In this document: positions 50,535 through 59,097 of the stretch, one piece after another
How positions within the stretch are numbered: position 1 is the first letter of the stretch
How the letters are laid out: the number at the start of each line of letters is the position of its first letter
DNA from: Rhodonellum psychrophilum GCM71 = DSM 17998
GTDB taxonomy: Bacteria; Bacteroidota; Bacteroidia; Cytophagales; Cyclobacteriaceae
Length of the DNA: 64,000 nucleotides
NCBI RefSeq assembly: GCF_000381545.1
Contig: NZ_KB906692.1
Coordinates: forward strand, 23,997 to 87,996
Reading direction: 5' to 3'
Made by a program: the position numbers and the translations under genes
The notes under the pieces: model-generated
What the model saw: the letters and a program-made list of their open reading frames with translations, nothing else
The model's database searches: none
What the model was told of the DNA's origin: nothing

Positions 50535-51386
50535 ATGAAAACCAAATACATCATTCTGTTTATGAGCTTGATTTTTTCCCTTAACATCGAAGGAATTGGT
50601 CAACAAATCCAAATGCCACAGGCCAGCCCATCTGCTCAAATCAGCCAGAAAGTTGGTCTTACCGATGTCACTGTCGAATACAGCCGACCGAGTACGAAAG
50701 GAAGAAAAATTTTCGGGGAACTGGTCCCTTTTGGAGAGGTTTGGAGAACGGGCGCAAATGCCGCGACCCTCATTACCTTTTCCACTGATGTCAACATCGA
50801 ACGAAACCCTTTGCCAAAAGGTACCTATGCACTGTATTCCATCCCGGGTAAAAACGATTGGACAATCATTTTTTCTAAAAACACCAAACTTTGGGGATCT
50901 GTGGGATACAACCAAGAAGAGGACGTTTTCAGATTCAAAGTAAAACCGGGAAAAACTGGAAACAAATATGAGACGATGGAAATCACTTTCGTGGACATGA
51001 CCGATACAGGAGCTTCGCTTTCCATCAAATGGGAAAATACAAGAGTTAAGTTCAGGATAGAAACCGAAGTGGATGAGATCGTCATGGCCGAAATCAAGGC
51101 AATGGTCATCGACAAAGAGCCAGAGAATCCAGGGTTGTACTATCAAGCTGCCAATTACTATTTCACCACCGGCAAAGACCTCAACACCGCTTTGGAATGG
51201 ATTACCAAATCTGTTGAAAGTGATCCGAAATATTGGACCATGCACCTCAAAGCCAAAATCGAACTTGGTCTTGGCATGAAAAAAGAAGCTGCAGAAAGCG
51301 CCAAAAAATCAATGGAAATGGCCAGGGAGGCAAAAAACCCTGATTATGTCAGTCTCAATGAGCGTTTGATCAAATCCATCAAATAG
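50535..51386 (+). CDS. DUF2911 domain exported protein
   Basis: A 283-aa protein with a signal peptide (ILFMSLIFSLNIEGIGQ). Residues about 30-175 are a DUF2911 domain (ASPSAQISQKVGLTDVTVEYSRPSTKGRKIFGELVPFGEVWRTGANAAT), a beta-sandwich common in Bacteroidota. The C-terminal 90 residues are helical with TPR-like repeats (GLYYQAANYYFTTGKDLNTALEWITKSVE). Presumably periplasmic; function unknown. Monocistronic. Confidence 0.88.
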   Translation: MKTKYIILFMSLIFSLNIEGIGQQIQMPQASPSAQISQKVGLTDVTVEYSRPSTKGRKIFGELVPFGEVWRTGANAATLITFSTDVNIERNPLPKGTYALYSIPGKNDWTIIFSKNTKLWGSVGYNQEEDVFRFKVKPGKTGNKYETMEITFVDMTDTGASLSIKWENTRVKFRIETEVDEIVMAEIKAMVIDKEPENPGLYYQAANYYFTTGKDLNTALEWITKSVESDPKYWTMHLKAKIELGLGMKKEAAESAKKSMEMAREAKNPDYVSLNERLIKSIK

Positions 51387-51488
51387 AAGATAGGTTTTGT
51401 GGATTGAATATGGCAAGGACCTTTGGATACAATGATATTTTTCCAAGAGAAGTGAAAATGATTTGAATTCATTTAAAGTCCCTATAGA

Positions 51489-52112
51489 ATGTACAAAGAA
51501 TTAGAAATCGAAAAGTGGTCCAGAAAGGACCACTTTCGTTTTTTCAGCCAATTTGAAGAACCGTTTTTTGGGGTCACTGTTCAGTTAGATTGCCAAGGCC
51601 CACGCCTACAGCAAGAAGCATGGAGTTTCTTTTTTTCTTTATTATCTTCATTTTTCTCTTGTTGCAGCCAACCAGGCAAGGCTTTTCCGGTATCGTATCC
51701 AAGAGCATCGGGTTTTGGTGTATGAAAAAACCAATGCTTCACCGACGATCAACCGGCCGGATGGTACTTTTGGGTTTTCCTATATGGAATATGATGCCGA
51801 TTTTGAAAGTTTTCACCTTTCAGCGAAGAAAGAAATTGAAAGGGTACAAAAAAGCACTGGACTCCAATCCGCCATGTCTGGAGAAAATGTGATCCATTAT
51901 TCCTCCCTTCCCTGGATAAATTTTTCGTCCCTGTCCCATGCCAGAAGCTTTGCCATCAAGGACAGCTGTCCAAAATTTCCTATGGGAAAATGATGGATTT
52001 TGAGGGGAAAAAAGTCATGCCTTTGGCCATTCATGTCCACCATGCCTTAATGGATGGGACTCATGTAGGAGAATTCCTGGAAAAATTTCAAAACCTGATG
52101 AATCAAGAATAA
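51489..52112 (+). pseudogene. Chloramphenicol acetyltransferase-like (CatA family) gene with two frameshifts
   Basis: The three frames together spell a full CatA-type trimeric acyltransferase of about 207 aa: an N-terminal WSRKDHFRFFSQFEEPFFG, then YEKTNASPTINRPDGTFGFSYMEYD, then VIHYSSLPWINFSSLSHARSF, and finally the catalytic HVHHALMDGTHVGEFL. An extra base at about 51599-51600 (run GGCCC) moves the frame, and a missing base near 51986-51991 (run GGGAAAAT) restores the original frame. As given, translation stops after 78 aa. Either the gene is a recent pseudogene or both shifts are sequencing errors in short homopolymers. Bacterial chromosomal members of the family do not always confer chloramphenicol resistance. 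Confidence 0.87.
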
Positions 52113-52250
52113 TCTAAAAGTACTAAAGTAAAAAAAGAAATAAAATTGCTCCAATTTGCGAAATCAACCTATACAATCGTTTGCGGAGCGATGGAGAGAA
52201 AAATAAAAAGTATTTTCTTCAACAAAAACGGATAGTTTTTAATAAAATCT

Positions 52251-52258
52251 TAATTTTG
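52251..52258 (+). promoter_or_regulatory. -7 promoter box for the SerB-SerA fusion gene
   Basis: TAATTTTG, a perfect TAnnTTTG box, 31 bases before the ATG at 52290. Confidence 0.45.
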
Positions 52259-52289
52259 TGTCTGTATTCTTAAAAAAATCATTACAAAA

Positions 52290-54182
52290 ATGCTCACAGG
52301 CAAAAAATTCATCATAGATTTTGACAGTACCTTTACTCAAGTGGAAGCCTTGGATATCTTGGGTGAAATCAGTTTGAAAAACGATGTAAACCGAGATCAA
52401 AAACTCAAATCCATAAAAGACATCACGGATGGCGGCATGGAAGGAACCGTAACCTTTCGGGAAAGCCTCGAAAAAAGGGTCGATTTGTTGAAGGCCACCA
52501 AGTCCCAAATCGGCGAATTGGTTGAGGTTTTGAAAAGTAAAGTGTCCACCTCTTTTCAACGAAACAAAGAATTTTTTGTCGAAAATGCAGAAAACATCTA
52601 TATTATTTCGAACGGTTTCAAGGACTTCATCACGCCGATCGTCGGTGAATTTGGAATCAGCCCCGACAATGTGTTTGCCAATGATTTTGTTTACGATGAA
52701 AATGAAAATATCGTCGATTTCAATCGAGACAATGTCCTTTCCAAAAACGGAGGGAAATCAGAGACCATCAAAAGATTGAAGCTGGAAGGTGATATCTATG
52801 TCATCGGCGATGGCTACACCGACTATGAAATAAAAGCTGCCGGATTGGCCAACAAGTTCTACGCGTTTACCGAAAACGTGGAAAGGTTAAAGGTTACTTC
52901 ATTGGCAGACCACATCGCCCCTAGTTTAGATGAAATCCTATATATCAATAAGATGAACAAAAAATATTCCTACCCAAAAAGCCGTATCAATGTCCTCTTG
53001 CTGGAAAATGTCCATCCCATAGCGGTGGAATTGCTACAAAAAGAAGGATACAATGTAGAAGTGGTCACTTCTGCCCTCAATGAAGAGGAACTTGCCGAAA
53101 AGATCAAGAACGTATCCGTCTTGGGTATCCGTTCCAAAACCAATGTCACCAAGAAAGTCTTGGAAAATGCCAATAGGCTCATCTCCATCGGCGCATTCTG
53201 CATCGGCACCAATCAGATTGATTTGGAAACCTGTCAGGAAAAAGGCATCGCTGTTTTCAATGCACCTTTCAGCAATACCCGTTCTGTGGTGGAATTGGCC
53301 ATCGCCGAAATCATCTTTTTGATGCGTAACCTTGCCGACAAAAGTACAGCCATGCACCAAGGCAAGTGGGACAAATCAGCTACTGGCAGTTTTGAAATCA
53401 GAGGTAAAAAACTGGGTATTGTCGGTTATGGAAATATCGGTGCCCAACTGTCTGTCCTTGCGGAAAACATGGGCTTGAATGTTTTTTATTATGACGTGAT
53501 CGAAAGACTTGCCTTGGGCAATGCGACCAAGGTGGATTCATTGGACGAACTGCTGTCCCTAAGTGACATCGTATCCCTTCATGTGGATGGCCGAAAGGAG
53601 AACAAAAACCTAATCAACCGTGAAAAGATCGCTTTGATGAAACAAGGTGCGATTCTGGTCAATCTGAGCAGAGGACATGTGGTCGAAATAGGCGCTTTGA
53701 AAGATGCCATCGTTTCAGGCCACTTAGCTGGAACCGCAGTAGATGTATTTCCGGAGGAACCAAAAAACAACAAGGAACCATTCGTATCCGAATTGATCGG
53801 TCTCCCCAATACGATCCTTACCCCCCATATCGGTGGATCCACATTGGAAGCCCAGGAAAATATCGCCCGCTTCGTGCCTGGAAAAATTATGGAATATATC
53901 AACACCGGGAATACATACAACTCGGTCAATTTCCCGAACATTCAGCTGCCATTCCTTCAGTCGGCGCACAGGTTGATCCATATCCATATGAATGAACCCG
54001 GCGTTTTGGCCAAAATCAATTTGAGCCTGGCAAATTTCAACATCAACATCGTCGGGCAATACCTCAAGACAAATGAAAAAATCGGCTACGTGATCACGGA
54101 TATTGACAAAGCCTATTCACCTGAATTGATCGATGCGATGAAGCAGATTCCGGGAACCATCCGTTTCAGGGTCTTGTATTGA
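52290..54182 (+). CDS. serA: Phosphoserine phosphatase-like/3-phosphoglycerate dehydrogenase fusion
   Basis: A 630-aa two-part enzyme. Residues 1-225 are a HAD-family phosphatase of the SerB type: DFDST (motif I, about 10-14), ISNGF, and GDGYTDYEIKAAG with the metal-binding Asp. Residues about 235-630 are D-3-phosphoglycerate dehydrogenase: the fold continues with IRSKTNVTKKVLENA, the cofactor motif GIVGYGNIGAQLSVLAENMG, NLSRGHVVEI, the catalytic TPHIGGSTLEAQENI, and a C-terminal ACT domain (HIHMNEPGVLAKINLSLANFNINIVGQYL). So the first and last steps of serine synthesis may be on one polypeptide; SerC is not in the window. Whether the HAD part is active is not proven. Confidence 0.93.
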   Translation: MLTGKKFIIDFDSTFTQVEALDILGEISLKNDVNRDQKLKSIKDITDGGMEGTVTFRESLEKRVDLLKATKSQIGELVEVLKSKVSTSFQRNKEFFVENAENIYIISNGFKDFITPIVGEFGISPDNVFANDFVYDENENIVDFNRDNVLSKNGGKSETIKRLKLEGDIYVIGDGYTDYEIKAAGLANKFYAFTENVERLKVTSLADHIAPSLDEILYINKMNKKYSYPKSRINVLLLENVHPIAVELLQKEGYNVEVVTSALNEEELAEKIKNVSVLGIRSKTNVTKKVLENANRLISIGAFCIGTNQIDLETCQEKGIAVFNAPFSNTRSVVELAIAEIIFLMRNLADKSTAMHQGKWDKSATGSFEIRGKKLGIVGYGNIGAQLSVLAENMGLNVFYYDVIERLALGNATKVDSLDELLSLSDIVSLHVDGRKENKNLINREKIALMKQGAILVNLSRGHVVEIGALKDAIVSGHLAGTAVDVFPEEPKNNKEPFVSELIGLPNTILTPHIGGSTLEAQENIARFVPGKIMEYINTGNTYNSVNFPNIQLPFLQSAHRLIHIHMNEPGVLAKINLSLANFNINIVGQYLKTNEKIGYVITDIDKAYSPELIDAMKQIPGTIRFRVLY

Positions 54183-54260
54183 TTCCTGTATTTTTCTGGA
54201 CAAAGGGAGTTTACAAAAGGAAGGCGATGCTACAATTCTGAAATTTCCCACTTCAAATGA

Positions 54261-54308
54261 ATAATCAAAAAAGGCTGAAATCTCTGGATTTCAGCCTTTT
54301 TTGATTAT
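54261..54308. terminator. Bidirectional terminator between serA and terC
   Basis: A perfect 22-bp inverted repeat (arms 54261-54282 and 54287-54308) with a four-base loop. It has A-runs on one arm and T-runs on the other, so it can end transcription from both convergent genes. Confidence 0.92.
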
Positions 54309-54329
54309 GGCATTGCTCTTTGTCTGGGA

Positions 54330-55079
54330 TTATTTCTCTTTCTTTATCCGGGGAATCAATTTCACTTTTTGGCTTTCGGTTTTTTTCCTCATCCGCATGT
54401 TCAGCAGCTCGATGGTCAAGGAGAAGAATACGGCAAAATAAATATACCCTTTTGGCACTTCCACATGGAATCCTTCGACCAGCAGCATAAACCCGATTAG
54501 AATCAGAAACGACAAGGCCAGAATCTGTAAAGTCGGATTTTGGTTGATAAACCTGCTGATCTTTCCGGCAAAAGCCATCATCACCCCCAAGGCGATGACC
54601 ACGGCAATAATCATGATAAGGACTTCCTTGACCAAACCAACTGCAGTAAGGATACTGTCAAAGGAAAAAATGATATCCAGAAGAATGATCTGAAGAATCA
54701 CATTGGATATTTTCTTCGCCGAATTTGGCTTGACCTCTTCGGTGACTCCTTCCATTTTGTGATGGATTTCCACAGTGGATTTGAAGAGCAGGAAAAGACC
54801 GCCAAATGCAAGTATCAAATCCCTCCCACTCATCTCAAAATCAAAAACCATGATCAGGGGTTGGGTAAATTGGATGATGTAGGAAATCCCCAAAAGCAAA
54901 GCGATTCTAAAAACCAAGGCAAATGCCAAACCGATGTTCCGGGCTTTCGCTTGTTGGTGTTCTGGTAATTTGTTAGAGATAATGGAAATGAATATGATAT
55001 TGTCTACACCCAACACAATTTCCAAAAATGTCAAGGTCAGCAATGCAATCCAAGCTTCTGTATGCAGGAATATTTCCAT
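54330..55079 (-). CDS. TerC family integral membrane protein
   Basis: A 249-aa inner-membrane protein with about seven to eight helices. The family motifs are LEIVLGVDNIIFISIIS near residue 20, GRDLILAFGGLFLLFKS, and DIIFSFDSILTAVGLV, with conserved Asp in the first and third. TerC proteins are linked to metal (Mn) export and, in some bacteria, tellurite resistance; no other ter gene is nearby. The C-terminal tail is basic (RMRKKTESQKVKLIPRIKKEK). Single gene. Confidence 0.93.
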   Translation of the reverse strand: MEIFLHTEAWIALLTLTFLEIVLGVDNIIFISIISNKLPEHQQAKARNIGLAFALVFRIALLLGISYIIQFTQPLIMVFDFEMSGRDLILAFGGLFLLFKSTVEIHHKMEGVTEEVKPNSAKKISNVILQIILLDIIFSFDSILTAVGLVKEVLIMIIAVVIALGVMMAFAGKISRFINQNPTLQILALSFLILIGFMLLVEGFHVEVPKGYIYFAVFFSLTIELLNMRMRKKTESQKVKLIPRIKKEK

Positions 55080-55245
55080 TTTTGAGTTTTGATTTAATCA
55101 CAAATTAACAAATAGAAATCGTCGTTTTTTTATCCGGAATGGGTATTTAATTTTCTAGGAATCCTTGTTTGAAAAGGTAAGTGAAGTGTTCCTATGGGAT
55201 TCATTTATTTTTTATTTTCTTTGTCCTATTCAAATCCCCCAAAAC

Positions 55246-55857
55246 ATGAAAATCATTGCCATCGGCAGAAATTATACCGAGCATATCGAAGAGTTAAAGA
55301 ATGAAAGATCGGATGCTCCTGTTGTTTTTCTCAAACCAGACACTGCCCTTTTGAAGAACAATGCCCCTTTTTATCACCCTGACTTTTCCGAAAACATCCA
55401 CCATGAGGTAGAAATCGTTTTGAAAGTATGCAAGGAGGGAAAACACATCAAGAAGGAATTTGCATCCCGCTACTTTGATGAGATTGGGATTGGTATCGAT
55501 TTTACGGCAAGGGATCTTCAGGACAAGTGCAAAGCAAAAGGACTTCCGTGGGAAATCGCCAAAGCTTTCAACGGTTCGGCCCCTATCGGACAGTTTATTC
55601 CCATAAAGGAAATCCGGGATACTCAAAACATCAATTTTCACTTGCTGATCAATGGCGAATTGAAACAAAAAGGAAATACTTCCATGATGCTCTTTGATTT
55701 CGAAACCATCATTGCGTATGTGTCCAATTTCTTTACCCTTAAAAAAGGAGACCTCATCTTTACGGGAACTCCTGCCGGTGTCAGCAAAGTGAGCATCGGT
55801 GACCATTTAGAAGCATTTATTGAAGACCAGAAGCTGTTGGATTTTGAAATTAAATAA
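55246..55857 (+). CDS. Fumarylacetoacetate hydrolase family protein
   Basis: A 203-aa metal-dependent hydrolase or decarboxylase. I use the ATG at 55246 (MKIIAIGRNYTEHIEEL), the usual start; 27 open codons upstream are hydrophobic and unrelated. Seen: VVFLKPDTALLKNN, the metal-binding HHEVEIVLKV, DFTARDLQDKCKAKGLPWEIAKAF, and LIFTGTPAGVSKVSIGD. It resembles acylpyruvase/oxaloacetate decarboxylase-like FAHD1. The M23 peptidase gene starts inside its last codons. Confidence 0.92.
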   Translation: MKIIAIGRNYTEHIEELKNERSDAPVVFLKPDTALLKNNAPFYHPDFSENIHHEVEIVLKVCKEGKHIKKEFASRYFDEIGIGIDFTARDLQDKCKAKGLPWEIAKAFNGSAPIGQFIPIKEIRDTQNINFHLLINGELKQKGNTSMMLFDFETIIAYVSNFFTLKKGDLIFTGTPAGVSKVSIGDHLEAFIEDQKLLDFEIK

Positions 55858-57700
55858 AGTTCTTTTCGTAGTGCTCCTGCTGTTGCCAAGTTGGCTGCAG
55901 GCACAGGATTATCTTTTTCCGGTCAAACCGGGTCAGCGCAATTTGCTTTCGGGAAATTTCAGTGAAATCAGACCCAATCATTTTCACAGTGGCATTGACG
56001 TGAAAATAGGAGGCGTTGACGGAGAACCCATCCTCGCCATTGCCGACGGCTATATCTACCGAATGAAAGTTTCCTCTTTCGGATATGGAAATGTCATTTA
56101 CATGAAACACCACAACGGTCAATATTCCGTCTATGGGCATCTGCGAAATCTCTCTCCCAAAATCATGGATTTTATGAGGAAGGAGATGTATTTCGCGCAG
56201 AAAAATGAGTTGGAAATCTATCCGGATCCTGAATTTTTACCCATAAAAAGAGGCGAAATAATCGGCAATGGAGGAAATACAGGAGGATCAGCAGGACCGC
56301 ACCTTCATTTTGAAATCCGGGACAGCTTGGACAGGGCGATAGATCCACTCATATTCGGTTTTTCCGAAGTGGTGGACAAGACCCCTCCTATTTTGTACCG
56401 AGTTGCCCTACGGCCACTTGACTTCAATTCAAGAGTGAATGGCAAATACCAGAGACAGGAGTTTACCCCCATTTTGGAAGGAGGACGCTATATTTTACCC
56501 CAGACGGTTAAAATTTCGGGACAGGTAGGTTTGGAAGTTTATGGTGTGGACAAGCAAGACGGGGTCAACAATATTTTTGGAATCCCCATTTATGAGCTTT
56601 TTGAAGACAAGAAGCCTCTTTTCCGGATAAATGTAGACCATATTGATTTCAGCATGGGCAGGTTTTTGCTTTTGCATACCCATCAGAACAGGTTCATCAG
56701 GCTATACAACAATCCCAATAATCCGATGAACATCTATGAGATGGAGAACCTCCAAACTGGTGCCATAAGCGCCAAAACGGGGCAGAAAAAGCAACTCCAA
56801 GTAAACCTGAAGGATGTCTACGGAAACAGCAGAATGGTCAACATTTCCGTAGAAGGCGAAGATTACCAACAATTCCAAAAAGGAGAAGCCGGTGCAGACA
56901 AGGTGACTCGGGTAACCTTTGACAGAGAGGTCATGATGATCACCACGGGATTGTCCGAAAGGGGAACTTTGGCAAAGGTGTATGCCAAAAGTCTTGCCAT
57001 GGAAATACCACCTGCATACACCACCGAAGGGAGAAGAACTTATCTCTGGGACATGAATTTTGGGATTCCCGATTCCATAGACCTTTGCACCGAGATCCTT
57101 TTTCCAGAAGTATTGGCAAAAATCCCTTTTGGAGAGGAATTTTCTTTTGCCAATACGGTTCTACAGCTCAAATTCGAAAAAAACACGCTTTTGGATGACC
57201 TTTTTCTTCAGGCCAAAAAAAGCCTGAACAATGGAATGCCATCCCTTAAAATCAATGGGTCTGCTGATTACCTTCAAAACAGTATGGAGGTTCTTTTCAA
57301 AAGAACAGGATTTACTGGCAACAAAAGCAGAACCCATATCTATAATCTGGCTGAGAATGGCAGAAAAAGTTTCGTTGGAGGTGAATGGGAAGGGGATGAT
57401 ATTCGGTTTAAAACCAGAAATTTTGGTACTTTTGTTCTTGACCAAGATCAGGTGCCTCCAGTAATCAGCCCCGTACAAGTCACCGCAGGAGATTTGAAGT
57501 TTAAAATCACGGATGATAAGTCAGGTATAAGGGATTTTGAAGCCTACGTGGATGGCAATTGGGTGCTGATGCGGTACGAACACAAACAATCCCTCATTTG
57601 GTCCGAGAAATTGGAGAAAAAGCCTTTTAAGGGAGAAGTTTTATTGAAAGTAAGGGACATGGCAGGAAACGAATCCCAATACAAAACGACCATTAAATAG
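55844..57700 (+). CDS. M23 family metallopeptidase, exported
   Basis: A 618-aa cell-wall hydrolase-like protein. I place the start at a TTG (55844) because it gives a clean signal peptide (KLNKVLFVVLLLLPSWLQAQ). It overlaps the FAH gene by 14 bases. Residues about 30-190 are the LytM/M23 domain: FHSGIDVKIGG (metal-binding His and Asp), YGNVIYMKHHNGQYSVYGHL and GPHLHFEIRDSL (HxH). The rest, about 400 residues, is beta-rich and of unknown fold. All zinc ligands seem present, so it may be an active peptidoglycan endopeptidase. Confidence 0.88.
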   Translation: MKLNKVLFVVLLLLPSWLQAQDYLFPVKPGQRNLLSGNFSEIRPNHFHSGIDVKIGGVDGEPILAIADGYIYRMKVSSFGYGNVIYMKHHNGQYSVYGHLRNLSPKIMDFMRKEMYFAQKNELEIYPDPEFLPIKRGEIIGNGGNTGGSAGPHLHFEIRDSLDRAIDPLIFGFSEVVDKTPPILYRVALRPLDFNSRVNGKYQRQEFTPILEGGRYILPQTVKISGQVGLEVYGVDKQDGVNNIFGIPIYELFEDKKPLFRINVDHIDFSMGRFLLLHTHQNRFIRLYNNPNNPMNIYEMENLQTGAISAKTGQKKQLQVNLKDVYGNSRMVNISVEGEDYQQFQKGEAGADKVTRVTFDREVMMITTGLSERGTLAKVYAKSLAMEIPPAYTTEGRRTYLWDMNFGIPDSIDLCTEILFPEVLAKIPFGEEFSFANTVLQLKFEKNTLLDDLFLQAKKSLNNGMPSLKINGSADYLQNSMEVLFKRTGFTGNKSRTHIYNLAENGRKSFVGGEWEGDDIRFKTRNFGTFVLDQDQVPPVISPVQVTAGDLKFKITDDKSGIRDFEAYVDGNWVLMRYEHKQSLIWSEKLEKKPFKGEVLLKVRDMAGNESQYKTTIK

Positions 57701-57725
57701 ATTGTAACTTTTAAATATTCAAGAA

Positions 57726-58175
57726 ATGTCATTAGAAGTAGGAAAACCAGCACCGGATTTTGAGGCCAAAGACCAAGATGGAAACCTCATCAAATTGTCT
57801 GATTTTAAAGGAAAAAAAGTGGTCCTTTATTTTTATCCAAAAGACAATACCCCTGGCTGCACCACGCAGGCCTGTAACCTTCGGGACAATTATGAAGCCC
57901 TCCAAAAAGCAGGTTATGTGATTTTGGGCATCTCCAGTGATTCCGAAAAATCCCACAAAAAATTCATAGAAAAGCAATCCCTTCCCTTTCCATTGATCGC
58001 TGATGAGGACCTTAAGGTCCACGAGGCCTACGGAACCTGGGTAGAGAAATCCATGTACGGTCGTCAATACATGGGCACCGCCCGGACCACTTTCATCATT
58101 GATGAAGCGGGCATGCTTTCCGAGATCATCCAAAAAGTAAATACTAAAGATCATACCAACCAAATTCTTAAATAA
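57726..58175 (+). CDS. bcp: Thioredoxin-dependent thiol peroxidase (Bcp/PrxQ)
   Basis: A 149-aa peroxiredoxin. The active site is YFYPKDNTPGCTTQACNLRDNYEAL with peroxidatic Cys46 and resolving Cys51, the spacing typical of Bcp/PrxQ. It reduces hydroperoxides using thioredoxin. It starts 25 bases after the M23 gene and ends ten bases before the transketolase N-terminal gene, so it may be cotranscribed with both. Confidence 0.94.
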   Translation: MSLEVGKPAPDFEAKDQDGNLIKLSDFKGKKVVLYFYPKDNTPGCTTQACNLRDNYEALQKAGYVILGISSDSEKSHKKFIEKQSLPFPLIADEDLKVHEAYGTWVEKSMYGRQYMGTARTTFIIDEAGMLSEIIQKVNTKDHTNQILK

Positions 58176-58185
58176 TTCCAATACA

Positions 58186-59037
58186 ATGGAAAAACAATCA
58201 ATCGATCAACTTAAAGGAATATGTAATCAAGTCAGAAGGGACGCTTTGCGCATGGTGCATGCGGTTCAGTCTGGTCATCCAGGTGCAGCTTTGGGTTGTA
58301 CCGAGTTCGTAGTCGCCCTTTATTTCCAGGAAATGGAACACAACAAGGACTTTAACATTGATGGCCCGGGTGAGGACCTTTTCTTCATGTCAAACGGCCA
58401 TGTTTCCGCGCTTTGGTACAGTGTACTCGCAAGAAGTGGTTACTTCAATGTAGCCGAGCTGGCGACATTCAGGAAAATCAACAGCAGACTCCAAGGCCAT
58501 CCAGCAACGGAAGAACACCTTCCAGGTATCCGGATTGCTTCAGGATCGCTTGGACAAGGCTTGTCCGTAGGAATTGGCGCAGCCCAAAGCAAAAAAATCA
58601 ACAAGGACGATAAATTGGTCCATGTGATGATGGGTGATGGAGAGCAACAAGAAGGTCAAGTATGGGAAGCGGCCATGTATGCGGCGCACCACAAAATTGA
58701 CAACCTGATCGCTACCATCGATTATAACGGACAGCAGATCGATGGCCCTACGGCCAAGATTATGGATCTCATGAATCTGAAGGCCAAATATGAGGCATTT
58801 GGTTGGGAAGTGGTTGAAACCAAGGCTGGCAACGACATGGAAGCCGTCTTGAAAGGATTACAAACAGCCAAAGGACTTACTGGAAAAGGCAAGCCAGTAT
58901 TGAATCTGCTTTACACAGAAATGGGTTACGGCGTTGATTTTATGGTCGGCACGCACAAATGGCACGGAATAGCGCCAGATGATGCCCAGTTGGAAAATGC
59001 ACTTGGACAATTGGAAGAAACCTTAGGAGACTATTAA
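58186..59037 (+). CDS. Transketolase, N-terminal subunit
   Basis: A 283-aa thiamine-diphosphate-binding subunit. Seen: HAVQSGHPGAALGCTEFVVALYF, GQGLSVGIGAAQSKKIN, the GDG...N cofactor motif (MMGDGEQQEGQVWEAAMYAAHHKIDNLIATIDYNGQQIDG), and GTHKWHGIAPDDA. Split transketolases are common in Bacteroidota and archaea. The C-terminal half is the next gene, 60 bases on. The gap between them contains a small hairpin (AGGCGAA / TTCGCCT, 59050-59070), perhaps an mRNA stability or attenuation element. Confidence 0.93.
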   Translation: MEKQSIDQLKGICNQVRRDALRMVHAVQSGHPGAALGCTEFVVALYFQEMEHNKDFNIDGPGEDLFFMSNGHVSALWYSVLARSGYFNVAELATFRKINSRLQGHPATEEHLPGIRIASGSLGQGLSVGIGAAQSKKINKDDKLVHVMMGDGEQQEGQVWEAAMYAAHHKIDNLIATIDYNGQQIDGPTAKIMDLMNLKAKYEAFGWEVVETKAGNDMEAVLKGLQTAKGLTGKGKPVLNLLYTEMGYGVDFMVGTHKWHGIAPDDAQLENALGQLEETLGDY

Positions 59038-59097
59038 TCAAACCCAAGTAGGCGAATTCAAGCTTCGCCTGACTGGACCAAAAAACAACATTATACA

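Noticed and set aside
50526..51245. 239-aa open frame on the minus strand
   Set aside because: It is antisense to the DUF2911 gene, which has a signal peptide and known domain.
54330..55079. Tellurite resistance operon
   Set aside because: Only a terC homologue is present; no terB, terD, terE or terZ gene is nearby.
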